DNA of 64,000 nt from the NCBI RefSeq assembly GCF_050231725.1, contig NZ_CP077172.1, positions 1,426,001 to 1,490,000 of the forward strand. Direction: 5' to 3'. A program made the position numbers and the translations under genes. Below, piece after piece: positions 44,314 through 53,483 of this stretch (position 1 is its first letter; every line of letters starts with the position of its first letter). The stretch comes from Fusobacterium nucleatum_L. Lineage in GTDB: Bacteria; Fusobacteriota; Fusobacteriia; Fusobacteriales; Fusobacteriaceae. The notes under the pieces were generated by a model. The model had not been told where the DNA came from. It saw nothing but the letters and a program-made list of their open reading frames with translations, and did no database searches.

Positions 44314-44823
44314 TTAACTATTAAAATTTTTGTTAATAAAATCTTTGATTAACAAAAAATCACTTTCATCAGGGTGAGAATCAGCTTCTATAATGATTTC
44401 TTTCATATTAGGGACAAATTTATGAATAATATTTAAAGGAAATTTAGTAAATTTTTCTTGTAAATCTTCTGAAACTCTTCCTCTTGCTAATACCCCGTCA
44501 ATAAAATTATTCTTTTTAGAGCAAAGTTTAGTAAGATTTTTAAAACATTTTTTAGCATGCTCTGAAGTTAAAGAAGCTGCTAAAGTTCCAATAAAAAATA
44601 TATTTTTATCAGATAGAATATTTATAAAATTTTTAGCTTCTGCATTGGCATTAGCTTTATCTATCCAAGTTCCTACGATAATATTATCAAAATCATCTAA
44701 GTTTACACTGTCTTTTTCCTTAACAGGAATAATTACCTTTTCTCCATTTATATATTCAAATGCTTTTTCACATACCATTTTTGTATTTCCAGTTTCTGAT
44801 GAATAAATTATTAAAGTTTTCAT
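44314..44823 (-). CDS. Flavodoxin-family protein
   Basis: The FMN phosphate-binding loop is SSETGNTKM at residues 8-16, followed by a flavodoxin-like fold with GTWIDKANANAEAKNFI and FIGTLAASLTSEHAKKC. The length is 169 aa. It probably carries electrons for a cytoplasmic reductase; similar proteins occur beside haem or bilin metabolism genes, which I cannot show here. A palindromic repeat copy lies immediately upstream (44863-45010). Confidence 0.85.
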   Translation of the reverse strand: MKTLIIYSSETGNTKMVCEKAFEYINGEKVIIPVKEKDSVNLDDFDNIIVGTWIDKANANAEAKNFINILSDKNIFFIGTLAASLTSEHAKKCFKNLTKLCSKKNNFIDGVLARGRVSEDLQEKFTKFPLNIIHKFVPNMKEIIIEADSHPDESDFLLIKDFINKNFNS

Positions 44824-44862
44824 TTCATACCTCTTTCTTTTTTATAAATTGTTAAATAAAAA

Positions 44863-45010
44863 TAAGTGAGTTACATTCTAGATTTTAGAATAAAAATTAA
44901 ATAGAGTGAGCCGAGCAAAATCAGGAGTGTTTGAACGAAGTGAGTTTTCCTGTTTTGCAGCGAACTCTTAATTTTTATTCGTTAAGAAATCTGGCTAGTA
45001 ACGAACTATT
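44863..45010. repeat. Palindromic repeat element, copy A
   Basis: About 150 bp, with ends that are imperfect inverted repeats of roughly 60 bp (AGTGAGTTAC ... GTAACGAACT, both followed inward by GAATAAAAATTAA or its complement). The centre forms GCAAAATCAGGA/TCCTGTTTTGC. The outer ATAAAAATA is matched by TATTTTTAT on the far side. It lies between the ABC genes and the flavodoxin gene and is inverted relative to copy B. Confidence 0.8.
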
Positions 45011-45026
45011 TTTATTAACTTAATAA

Positions 45027-46718
45027 TCAAATTTTAAATACTTCATTACATATAGAAAGTGTAGACTCTCTATGTGATACCAAAATAACAGTTTTATCCT
45101 TAGCTTCATCAGCTAATGATTTTAAAATTATAGCTTCATTTAATATATCCAAATTAGAAGTTGGCTCATCTAACAAGAAAAATTCTCTATTAGCTAGAAA
45201 AGCTCTTGCAAGCCCAATTCTTTGTCTTTCTCCACCAGAGAAATTCTTTCCACCTTCTTCAACTATACTATCTAACTTATCTGGTAAAGACATAACATAG
45301 TCATAAAATGAAGCTTTTTTTAATGCATTATAGATTTCTTCATCAGTGGCATCAGCTTTTGCAACCAATAAATTATCCCTTATATTTCCAATAAATAGGC
45401 TAGTAGATTGTGTCATATAGTTAAATTTTTGATATAGATTTTTTAAAGGAGTAGCCTTTACATCTTTTCTATCTAAAACAATTTTACCTGAATCTACATC
45501 CCAAAATCTCATAATTAATTTTAAAAGAGTAGATTTTCCACAACCACTTGCTCCCATAATTCCAGTTAATTGTCCTTTTTTTATTGTTAAAGAAAAATCT
45601 TTTAAAATTTTATTATCGGTATTTTCATAAGAATAAGAAATATTATCTATAAGGATATCATCATTTTCTGCAATGTTATTATTTGAAATAGAAATACTAT
45701 CACTTACTGCTGTTTTTTCATCTATTAGATTTAAAACTCTTTCTCCAGATGCAAAAGTTTGAGCAAGTATATTTCCAAGAGCAGCTAAGTTTATGTAAGG
45801 TGCAAAACTTCCTACTTGTAAAATTCCTGCTAAGATGCTAGCTTCTATACTTACCAAGCCTTTTGAAACTAAAGAAATACTTAAAAGTAACTGAACTATA
45901 GAAAGTATTATTATAGTAGAATCAACCATCATTTGAACTTCTGATGCCTTATTTCTTAAATCTTTTTGATTTTCTCCTAAAGATGAAGTTATTTCATCTA
46001 TTTTCTTTAATACTTTTTTACCTTGTGAATATTGTATGATTTCTCTTATTCCTTTTAGTTTATCTAAAAATTCATCATTCAATTTTCCTAGTTTACTTCT
46101 AACTTCTACACCAGATTTCGCTGACCTTTTATGTGCTATATAAGGTACAACTATACCTACAATAAACTGGGCAAACAACATATATAGTGCATAGATATAG
46201 TTTAATTGAAAGAAATACAAGAACAAGAAAATACTTGTAAAAAATGCAATTAAAACAGGTGATATAGTATGAGCAAAGAAAACTTCTAAAAGTTCAATAT
46301 CTGAAGTTATCATAGAAATTAAATTCCCTTGATTTTTATTTTCCATTTTAGCAGGAGCAAGTTTTCTCATAATTTTAAATAATTTAACTCTTATTTCTGC
46401 TAAAATATGAAAGGCTATATAATGGTTTGCAAATTGCTCCAAATAATGTAAAATAGCTCTAAAAAATCCACAAAATATCATTGCATAAAAATATGTTTGA
46501 GTTGAATATCCTCCACCAAAAACATATTTAAGACCATCTTTTGTGGCAGGAATAACACTTAAAAAGGCATAAGCTCCAAAAAGAGTTATGCAAAAAGAAA
46601 ATATAAATCCAATTACACCTGTTGACACAGCAATAGTCATAAATTTCCAAAGAGAGTCTAAAAGTTTTAATAAGTTAGATACTATATTAAAAGTTGACCG
46701 ATTTTTCATGCTTTTCAC
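45027..46718 (-). CDS. ABC exporter, ATPase-permease half (CydC-like)
   Basis: Six membrane segments (about 20-310) are followed by an ATPase domain with Walker A GASGCGKSTLL, signature FSGGERQRIGLARA and Walker B FFLLDEPTSNLD. The length is 563 aa. It overlaps the upstream half-transporter by 32 bp, so the two make a heterodimer. CydDC exports cysteine and glutathione in E. coli, but cydAB is not in the window and other substrates are possible. Element A lies just downstream. Confidence 0.88.
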   Translation of the reverse strand: MKSMKNRSTFNIVSNLLKLLDSLWKFMTIAVSTGVIGFIFSFCITLFGAYAFLSVIPATKDGLKYVFGGGYSTQTYFYAMIFCGFFRAILHYLEQFANHYIAFHILAEIRVKLFKIMRKLAPAKMENKNQGNLISMITSDIELLEVFFAHTISPVLIAFFTSIFLFLYFFQLNYIYALYMLFAQFIVGIVVPYIAHKRSAKSGVEVRSKLGKLNDEFLDKLKGIREIIQYSQGKKVLKKIDEITSSLGENQKDLRNKASEVQMMVDSTIIILSIVQLLLSISLVSKGLVSIEASILAGILQVGSFAPYINLAALGNILAQTFASGERVLNLIDEKTAVSDSISISNNNIAENDDILIDNISYSYENTDNKILKDFSLTIKKGQLTGIMGASGCGKSTLLKLIMRFWDVDSGKIVLDRKDVKATPLKNLYQKFNYMTQSTSLFIGNIRDNLLVAKADATDEEIYNALKKASFYDYVMSLPDKLDSIVEEGGKNFSGGERQRIGLARAFLANREFFLLDEPTSNLDILNEAIILKSLADEAKDKTVILVSHRESTLSICNEVFKI

Positions 46719-48444
46719 CTCTCTTTGCTAAATAAGTTTCCAATTCTTCTTGATGTTTATACATATTATAATAAAGCTCTTTTTTAGCATATAATTCATT
46801 ATGTTTTCCACTTTCAATAACTCTTCCCTTATCCATAACATAGATACAATCAGCATTTTTGATAGCTGGTAATCTATGACTAATATAGATAACAGTTTTT
46901 TCTTTTGATAAAGAGTAGATAATATTTAAAATAATTTCTTCAGATTCAATATCTATATTTGAGGTTGCTTCATCAAATATATAAACAGAGGCATCATATA
47001 GTAAAGCTCTCGCAAGTGCCACTCTTTGTGCCTGTCCACCAGATAGATTTTTTCCTTGACTTTCTAAACTTGTATCAAGTCCTTTATTTTTTGAGAAAAT
47101 ATCCCATAGTTTAACTTTTTTAAGAACTTCTATCATAGTTTCATCACTTAAATTTTCATTAGCCATAGTTAAGTTTTCTCTAACTGTTCCAGAAAATATA
47201 TGTGAATCATGAGTAATTTTTAAAATATTTTTAATCTTATCTTCTATTCTTATATTTTGTATGTCAACATCATCAACAAAAATTTCATTTTCCTTAGATT
47301 TTAATTCTCCAGATAAAACAGAAACTAATGTAGATTTTCCACAACCAGAATGCCCTACAACAGCTGTTAGATTTCCCTTTTTAAAAGTCATATCTATATC
47401 TTTTAAAGAGTGAGTACCATCTGGATATGAGAAATTTAACTTAGAAACTTTAATTTCATTTTCGTTTTTAAATTCTTTATTTCCATTATTATTTCTTTCA
47501 GGTGAATCAACAAAAGAAATAATATTTTCTGCTGCTGAAACACCAGTCATAGCAACATGGAAAAGTGAAGTCAATGTTCTCATTGGAATAAAGAATTCAG
47601 GTGCTAACATAAAGATAAATAGCATTGGAAACAAACCTAAACTTCCATTTAAAAATAATTTAACAGAAGTTACTATTGCAAGTATAGTGCCAGCATAGAT
47701 AATCCAGTTAATCACTGCAATAGATAGAAGTTGCATTTTTAAAACTCTCATAGTTTCAATTCTAAATTCCTCTGACATCTTAGCTATTTCTTCTTCTCTT
47801 TTTTCATCTGTCCCATATATTTTAAGAGTTGTTAGACCTTGTAAACTATCTAAAAATAAAGTTCCGACATTCATATATTTTGCAAAATATTTTTTTTGGA
47901 TTTTTTTAACCTTATTTAAAATAATATATAGTGATAAAGGAATAGCTAAAGAAAATCCAAGTAAAATAAAAGCAATTTTTAAATTAAAATATGCTATTGA
48001 AAAAAATAAAATAAAACTAGAAACAATACAATAATAAAATTGAGTTAAGAAGCCCCCGAAATAAACTTCAAGTTGTTCCACATTATCAACTGATAAATGT
48101 ATCAGCTCCTGTGTTTTAAAAAGTTGTGAGTAAGCTAAACCAAGCCTTAATGTTTTTTCAAATATAAGTTTTCTTAGATTTCTTTTTACATCAACCACTA
48201 AATTTCCTAGCATATGTGCAACTTTAATTGTTGAGAATTGTCTTACAAAAACTATAATTAATATTGAAATAATTATATAGCTGTAAGAAAACGAAAAATC
48301 TTTATTGACTAAACTTACTAATAAAAAAGCAAAGATTGAATAAAAAAATATATTTGCAATAAGCTTTACACAGGATAAAAAAGTTGTTATTGATATATAT
48401 TTTTTTATGTTTCCTGAAAAATTGTATAATCTCTTATCAATCAT
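46687..48444 (-). CDS. ABC exporter, ATPase-permease half (CydD-like)
   Basis: The protein has an N-terminal membrane domain with ELIHLSVDNVEQLEVYFGGFL and FFIPMRTLTSLFHVAMTGVSAAENI, both like CydD, then an ATPase domain with GHSGCGKSTLV, LSGGQAQRVALARAL and VYIFDEATSNID. The length is 585 aa. It is the first gene of the pair, which is flanked by inverted copies of the palindromic element. The exported substrate is unknown. Confidence 0.88.
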   Translation of the reverse strand: MIDKRLYNFSGNIKKYISITTFLSCVKLIANIFFYSIFAFLLVSLVNKDFSFSYSYIIISILIIVFVRQFSTIKVAHMLGNLVVDVKRNLRKLIFEKTLRLGLAYSQLFKTQELIHLSVDNVEQLEVYFGGFLTQFYYCIVSSFILFFSIAYFNLKIAFILLGFSLAIPLSLYIILNKVKKIQKKYFAKYMNVGTLFLDSLQGLTTLKIYGTDEKREEEIAKMSEEFRIETMRVLKMQLLSIAVINWIIYAGTILAIVTSVKLFLNGSLGLFPMLFIFMLAPEFFIPMRTLTSLFHVAMTGVSAAENIISFVDSPERNNNGNKEFKNENEIKVSKLNFSYPDGTHSLKDIDMTFKKGNLTAVVGHSGCGKSTLVSVLSGELKSKENEIFVDDVDIQNIRIEDKIKNILKITHDSHIFSGTVRENLTMANENLSDETMIEVLKKVKLWDIFSKNKGLDTSLESQGKNLSGGQAQRVALARALLYDASVYIFDEATSNIDIESEEIILNIIYSLSKEKTVIYISHRLPAIKNADCIYVMDKGRVIESGKHNELYAKKELYYNMYKHQEELETYLAKRGEKHEKSVNF

Positions 48445-48486
48445 AATAGATTAATCCTTTCTAAAAAATATTTATATATAGAAAAA

Positions 48487-48682
48487 AATTCGTTACTAGC
48501 CAGATTTCTTAACAGCTAAAAATTAAGAATTCACATCTTAGAAACTCTAAGCAATAAATTGCTAAGTGTTTCTAAGAAATTTGACAAACTTGCTGACAAG
48601 TTAGCTTCAAACAAGTCAAGATTTGCTCGGCTCATTCTATTTAATTTTTATCTTAAAATCTGGAATGTAACTCACTTATTTT
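48487..48682. repeat. Palindromic repeat element, copy B
   Basis: About 196 bp, in reverse orientation to copy A, with both 40-55 bp ends nearly identical to A. The centre is longer and holds an extra strong hairpin (TCTTAGAAACTCTAAGCAA pairing with TTGCTAAGTGTTTCTAAGA). The outer TATAGAAAAA is matched by TTTTTCTATA. With the plsX promoter it fills the 470-bp divergent gap 48445-48916. Confidence 0.8.
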
Positions 48683-48793
48683 TCTATACAGTGTTTTTCT
48701 TTATAAGGTAAATTTAAAAAGGATTATTTTATTTGTCAATAAAAATTTTTTAAAATAAAATTATTTATTCTATTTTTAAGATTTTTTTAACTG

Positions 48794-48822
48794 TTTACAT
48801 TTGAAAAAAAATATTATATAAT
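48794..48822 (+). promoter_or_regulatory. Promoter of the plsX-fab operon
   Basis: TTTACA (48794-48799), a 17-bp spacer and TATAAT (48817-48822). A second TATAAT at 48875-48880 with a poor -35 may give another start closer to plsX. Confidence 0.7.
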
Positions 48823-48916
48823 TAAAAAACATATGTAATTTTATTTAAAAAATAAATTTTTAAAAACTTTATGATATAATGAGTTGATATAAACGAAAAT
48901 AATGTGGAGGGTAAAA

Positions 48917-49915
48917 ATGAAAATAGCCTTGGATGCTATGAGTGGAGATTTTGCACCAATATCAACTGTAAAAGGAGCTATCGAAGCTTTAGATGAAATT
49001 GAAGGACTGAAAGTAATTTTAGTTGGAAAGGAAAGTATCATAAAGGAAGAATTAAAAAAATATAAATATGATACAAATAGAATTGAAATTAAAAATGCTG
49101 ATGAAGTTATAGAAATGACAGATGACCCTGTAAAAGCTGTGAGAGAGAAAAAAGATTCATCTATGAATGTCTGTATAGATTTAGTAAAAGAAAAACTAGC
49201 TCAAGCTTCAGTTTCATGTGGAAACACAGGTGCTCTTTTAGCAAGTAGTCAGTTAAAATTAAAAAGAATAAAAGGAGTTTTAAGACCAGCGATAGCAGTT
49301 TTATTTCCTAATAAAAAGGATCATGGAACTTTATTTTTAGACTTGGGAGCTAATTCAGATTCTAAACCAGAATTTTTAAATCAATTTGCTACAATGGGTT
49401 CAAAGTATATGGAAATTTTTTCAGGTAAAAAAAATCCAAAAGTAGCACTTTTAAATATAGGTGAAGAGGAAACAAAAGGAAATGAGCTTACTAGAGAAAC
49501 ATATAGTCTATTAAAAGAAAATAAAGAGATAGATTTTTATGGAAATATAGAAAGCACAAAAATTATGGATGGAGATGTTGATGTAGTAGTAACTGATGGT
49601 TATACAGGAAATATACTACTAAAAACATCAGAAGGAATAGGGAAATTTATATTTCATATAGTTAAAGAATCTATAATGGAAAGCTGGATTTCAAAGTTAG
49701 GAGCTCTTTTAGTTAAGGGAGCTATGAAAAAAGTTAAAAAGAAAACAGAAGCTTCTGAGTATGGGGGAGCAATATTTTTAGGACTAAGCGAACTTTCATT
49801 AAAGGCACATGGGAACTCTGATAGCAGAGCTATAAAGAATGCTTTAAAAGTAGCTAGTAAATTTATAGAACTAAATTTTATTGAAGAACTTAGAAAGACA
49901 ATGGAGGTAGAATAA
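48917..49915 (+). CDS. plsX: Phosphate acyltransferase PlsX
   Basis: PlsX makes acyl-phosphate from acyl-ACP for phospholipid synthesis. The N-terminus MKIALDAMSGDFAP, the segment ASVSCGNTGALLASSQLKLKRIKGVLRPAIAV and the C-terminal EYGGAIFLGL match the family (332 aa). The ATG at 48917 follows GGAGGG; the alternative start five codons upstream overlaps that site. It overlaps fabH by 1 bp (TAATG) and opens the fatty-acid operon. Confidence 0.95.
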   Translation: MKIALDAMSGDFAPISTVKGAIEALDEIEGLKVILVGKESIIKEELKKYKYDTNRIEIKNADEVIEMTDDPVKAVREKKDSSMNVCIDLVKEKLAQASVSCGNTGALLASSQLKLKRIKGVLRPAIAVLFPNKKDHGTLFLDLGANSDSKPEFLNQFATMGSKYMEIFSGKKNPKVALLNIGEEETKGNELTRETYSLLKENKEIDFYGNIESTKIMDGDVDVVVTDGYTGNILLKTSEGIGKFIFHIVKESIMESWISKLGALLVKGAMKKVKKKTEASEYGGAIFLGLSELSLKAHGNSDSRAIKNALKVASKFIELNFIEELRKTMEVE

Positions 49916-50901
49916 TGCAAAGCATTGGAATAAAAGGTATGGGGTATTATGTACCTGAGAATATTTTCACAAATTTTGATTTTGAAAAAATTATAGATAC
50001 AAGTGATGAATGGATAAGAACAAGAACAGGAATAACAGAAAGAAGATTCGCAACTAAGGAACAAGCAACTTCTGATTTAGCTTGTCAGGCATCTTTAAAA
50101 GCAATAGAAAGTGCAAAACTCAATAAAGAAGATATAGATATGATAATTTTAGCAACAGTTACTCCTGATTACCTAGCACAGGGAGCAGCTTGTATAGTAC
50201 AAAATAAATTGGGGATAAAAGGGATTCCTTGTTTTGATTTAAATGCAGCTTGTACAGGTTTTATATATGGTTTAGAAGTTGCATATTCATTAGTTAAATC
50301 AGGACTATATAAAAATGTACTTGTAATAGGGGCTGAAACTTTATCAAGAATAATAGATATGCAAAATAGAAATACTTGTGTATTATTTGGAGATGGAGCA
50401 GCAGCAGCAATTGTAGGGCAAGTTGAAGAAGGGTATGGTTTCTTAGGACTTTCAATAGGGGCAGAAGGTGAAGATGATATGATACTTAAAATTCCTGCTG
50501 GTGGAAGTAAAAAACCTAATAATGAAGAAACAATAAAAAATAGAGAAAATTTTGTTATAATGAAGGGACAAGATGTATTTAAATTTGCAGTTAGTACATT
50601 ACCAAAAGTAACTTTAGATGCATTAGAAAAAGCAAAAATAGAAGTTAATAGTTTATCGTGGGTATTTCCACATCAAGCAAATTCAAGAATAATAGAATCA
50701 GCAGCAAAAAGGATGAAGTTTCCAATAGAAAAGTTCTATATGAATTTAAGTAGATATGGAAATACTTCATCTGCTTCAGTTGGAATTGCATTAGGAGAAG
50801 CACTAGAAAAAGGACTTGTAAAAAAAGGAGATAATATTGCTTTAACTGGATTTGGAGGAGGACTAACTTATGGCTCAGCTATCATAAAATGGGCTTATTA
50901 G
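49915..50901 (+). CDS. fabH: Beta-ketoacyl-ACP synthase III
   Basis: FabH starts fatty-acid synthesis by condensing acetyl-CoA with malonyl-ACP. The catalytic triad is C113 (LNAACTGFIYG), a histidine in FPHQANSRI and an asparagine in GNTSSASVGIAL. The length of 328 aa is standard. The ATG shares a base with the plsX stop. Confidence 0.96.
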   Translation: MQSIGIKGMGYYVPENIFTNFDFEKIIDTSDEWIRTRTGITERRFATKEQATSDLACQASLKAIESAKLNKEDIDMIILATVTPDYLAQGAACIVQNKLGIKGIPCFDLNAACTGFIYGLEVAYSLVKSGLYKNVLVIGAETLSRIIDMQNRNTCVLFGDGAAAAIVGQVEEGYGFLGLSIGAEGEDDMILKIPAGGSKKPNNEETIKNRENFVIMKGQDVFKFAVSTLPKVTLDALEKAKIEVNSLSWVFPHQANSRIIESAAKRMKFPIEKFYMNLSRYGNTSSASVGIALGEALEKGLVKKGDNIALTGFGGGLTYGSAIIKWAY

Positions 50902-50931
50902 TTTAAATAAAAATAACAAGTGGAGGTAAAA

Positions 50932-51825
50932 ATGGGAAAAATTGCTTTTGTTTATCCTGGACAAGGTACTCAGTATGTTGGAATGGGTAAAGAACTATAT
51001 GAAAATAATAGTAAAGCAAAAGAGTTATTTGATAAAATTTTTAGTTCTTTAGAAATTGATTTAAAAAAGGTTATGTTTGAAGGACCAGAAGATTTATTAA
51101 AAAGAACAGATTATACTCAACCAGCAATAGTTAGTTTAAGCTTAGTTTTAACTGAACTTTTAAAAGAAAAAGGAATAAAAGCTGATTATGTTGCAGGGCA
51201 TTCTGTTGGAGAATTTGCGGCTTTTGGTGGTTCTGGTTATCTTTCAATAGAAGATGCTGTAAAACTTGTTGCAGCAAGAGGAAGAATAATGAGAGAAGTT
51301 GCTGAAAAAGTAAATGGAAGTATGGCAGCTGTTCTTGGTATGGATGCAGAAAAAATAAAAGAAGTTTTAAAATCAGTTGATGGAGTGGTTGAAGCAGTAA
51401 ACTTTAATGAACCAAATCAAACTGTTATTGCTGGGGAAAAAGAAGCAGTAGAAAAAGCCTGTGTAGTTTTAAAAGAAGCAGGAGCTAAAAGAGCAATGGC
51501 ACTTGCAGTATCTGGACCTTTCCATTCATCACTTATGAAAGAAGCAGGAGAACAATTAAAAGAAGAAGCTAAAAAATATACTTTTAATGTAGGAGAAGTA
51601 AAAATAGTAGCAAATACAACTGCTGAATTTTTAGAAAGTGATGTTGAAGTAAAAGATGAAATTTACAGACAAAGTTTTGGACCAGTTAAATGGGTGGATA
51701 CTATAAATAAATTAAAATCGTTAGGTGTTACAAAAATTTATGAAATAGGACCAGGAAAGGTTTTAGCAGGACTTATAAAGAAAATAGATAAAGAAATAGA
51801 AGTTGAAAATATTGAGCTAATATAA
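50932..51825 (+). CDS. fabD: Malonyl-CoA:ACP transacylase
   Basis: FabD loads malonyl groups onto ACP. The nucleophile S91 lies in GHSVGEFAA, the histidine in SGPFHSSLM, and the QGTQ motif near the start completes the active site. The length is 297 aa. The ATG at 50932 follows GGAGG, so the in-frame ATG four codons earlier is not used. Confidence 0.96.
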   Translation: MGKIAFVYPGQGTQYVGMGKELYENNSKAKELFDKIFSSLEIDLKKVMFEGPEDLLKRTDYTQPAIVSLSLVLTELLKEKGIKADYVAGHSVGEFAAFGGSGYLSIEDAVKLVAARGRIMREVAEKVNGSMAAVLGMDAEKIKEVLKSVDGVVEAVNFNEPNQTVIAGEKEAVEKACVVLKEAGAKRAMALAVSGPFHSSLMKEAGEQLKEEAKKYTFNVGEVKIVANTTAEFLESDVEVKDEIYRQSFGPVKWVDTINKLKSLGVTKIYEIGPGKVLAGLIKKIDKEIEVENIELI

Positions 51826-51838
51826 TTATAAAAAAAAA

Positions 51839-51868
51839 TTGGATAATACATTAAAAATAGTGTATAAT
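51839..51868 (+). promoter_or_regulatory. Promoter upstream of acpP
   Basis: TTGGAT, an 18-bp spacer and TATAAT lie 32 bp before the acpP start, in the gap after fabD. With the terminator at 52154-52186 it lets acpP be transcribed on its own at high level. Confidence 0.65.
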
Positions 51869-51900
51869 AAATATAATTTAATAATTTTAAGGAGGAAAGT

Positions 51901-52128
51901 ATGTTAGATAAAGTAAAAGAAATTATAGTTGAACAATTAGGAGTGGATGCTGATCAAATAAAACCTGAATCAAATTTCGTAGATGATTTAGGAGCAGATT
52001 CTTTAGATACTGTTGAATTAATAATGTCTTTTGAAGAAGAATTTGGAGTAGAAATTCCAGATACTGAAGCAGAAAAAATTAAAACTGTTCAAGATGTTAT
52101 AAACTACATAGAAGCAAATAAGAAATAA
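51901..52128 (+). CDS. acpP: Acyl carrier protein
   Basis: The 75-residue acidic protein carries the growing acyl chain on a phosphopantetheine attached to S34 in GADSLDTVELIM. The four-helix pattern and length are standard. GGAGGAAAG precedes the ATG. It has its own promoter and terminator within the fab operon. Confidence 0.97.
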   Translation: MLDKVKEIIVEQLGVDADQIKPESNFVDDLGADSLDTVELIMSFEEEFGVEIPDTEAEKIKTVQDVINYIEANKK

Positions 52129-52153
52129 TTATGTTCCATTAGGAATAAAAATT

Positions 52154-52186
52154 ACGGGGTATATTTATTTATATCCCGTTTTCTTT
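52154..52186 (+). terminator. Terminator or attenuator after acpP
   Basis: ACGGGGTATA pairs with TATATCCCGT across TTTATT, followed by TTTTCTTT. It would end most acpP transcripts and lower fabF expression. Confidence 0.8.
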
Positions 52187-52226
52187 ACATAAATAAAAAT
52201 TAATGCTAAATAAATAGAGGTGAATA

Positions 52227-53468
52227 ATGAAAAGAGTTGTTGTAACAGGATTAGGGCTTATTTCTTCATTGGGAATAGGTTTAGAAGAAAGTTGGAAAAA
52301 ACTTATAGATGGAGAAACAGGAATAGATTTGATAGCATCTTATGATACAACTGACCAACCAGTTAGAATAGCTGGAGAAGTTAAAGGTTTTGAACCAACT
52401 GATTATGGAATTGAAAAAAAAGAAGTTAAAAAATTATCTAGAAATACACAATTTGCTTTGGTTGCTACAAAAATGGCATTAGAAGATGCTAATTTTAAAA
52501 TAGATGAAACTAATGCTGATGATGTTGGAGTTCTTGTATCATCTGGTGTTGGTGGAATAGAAATAATGGAAGAACAATATAAAAGTATGTTAGAAAAAGG
52601 ATTTAAAAGAATTTCTCCTTTCACAATTCCAGCTATGATAGAAAATATGGCAGCTGGAAATATAGCTATATATTATGGAGCAAAAGGACCAAACAAATCA
52701 ATAGTTACTGCTTGTGCATCAGGAACTCACTCAATAGGGGACGGGTTTGACTTGATTCGTCATGGTAGAGCAAAAGCTATGATAGTTGGGGGAACAGAAG
52801 CAAGTGTAACTCAATTCTGTATAAATTCATTTGCTAATATGAAGGCTCTTTCAACTAGAAATGAAACTCCTAAAACAGCTTCAAGACCATTTTCAAAAGA
52901 TAGAGATGGTTTTGTAATGGGAGAAGGAGCAGGAATTCTAATTTTAGAAGAGTTAGAAAGTGCTTTAGCAAGAGGAGCTAAAATATATGCAGAAATGGTA
53001 GGATACGGAGAAACTTGTGATGCAAACCATATTACCGCTCCAATAGAAACAGGAGAAGGAGCAACAAAAGCTATGAGAATTGCATTAAAAGATGCAAATC
53101 TTTCTCTTGAAGATGTAACATATATAAATGCTCATGGAACTTCAACTCCTACAAATGATGTTGTAGAAACAAGAGCAATAAAAGCATTATTTGGAGATAA
53201 AGCAAAGGATTTATACATATCTTCTACTAAGGGAGCAACTGGTCATGGATTGGGAGCTGCTGGAGGAATTGAAGGAGTAATTATTGCAAAAGCAATAGCA
53301 GATGGAATAATACCTCCTACAATTAATTTACATGAAACAGAAGAAGAATGTGATTTAAATTATGTTCCTAATAAGGCTATAAAGACAGATGTAAAGGTAG
53401 CAATGTCTAACTCATTAGGTTTTGGAGGACATAACTCAGTTATAGTTATGAAAAAATTTGAAAAGTAA
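52227..53468 (+). CDS. fabF: Beta-ketoacyl-ACP synthase II
   Basis: FabF elongates acyl-ACPs. The nucleophile is C163 (TACASGTHSIGDG), and the two histidines lie in NAHGTSTPTND and KGATGHGLGAAGG. The length of 413 aa is standard. The gene lies 98 bp after acpP and 15 bp before rnc. Confidence 0.96.
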   Translation: MKRVVVTGLGLISSLGIGLEESWKKLIDGETGIDLIASYDTTDQPVRIAGEVKGFEPTDYGIEKKEVKKLSRNTQFALVATKMALEDANFKIDETNADDVGVLVSSGVGGIEIMEEQYKSMLEKGFKRISPFTIPAMIENMAAGNIAIYYGAKGPNKSIVTACASGTHSIGDGFDLIRHGRAKAMIVGGTEASVTQFCINSFANMKALSTRNETPKTASRPFSKDRDGFVMGEGAGILILEELESALARGAKIYAEMVGYGETCDANHITAPIETGEGATKAMRIALKDANLSLEDVTYINAHGTSTPTNDVVETRAIKALFGDKAKDLYISSTKGATGHGLGAAGGIEGVIIAKAIADGIIPPTINLHETEEECDLNYVPNKAIKTDVKVAMSNSLGFGGHNSVIVMKKFEK

Positions 53469-53483
53469 AGAAGAGGAAAAGAA

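Noticed and set aside
45027..48444. ABC pair as a composite transposon
   Set aside because: The flanking elements have no transposase and no direct target duplication was found; only an inverted-repeat flank can be supported.
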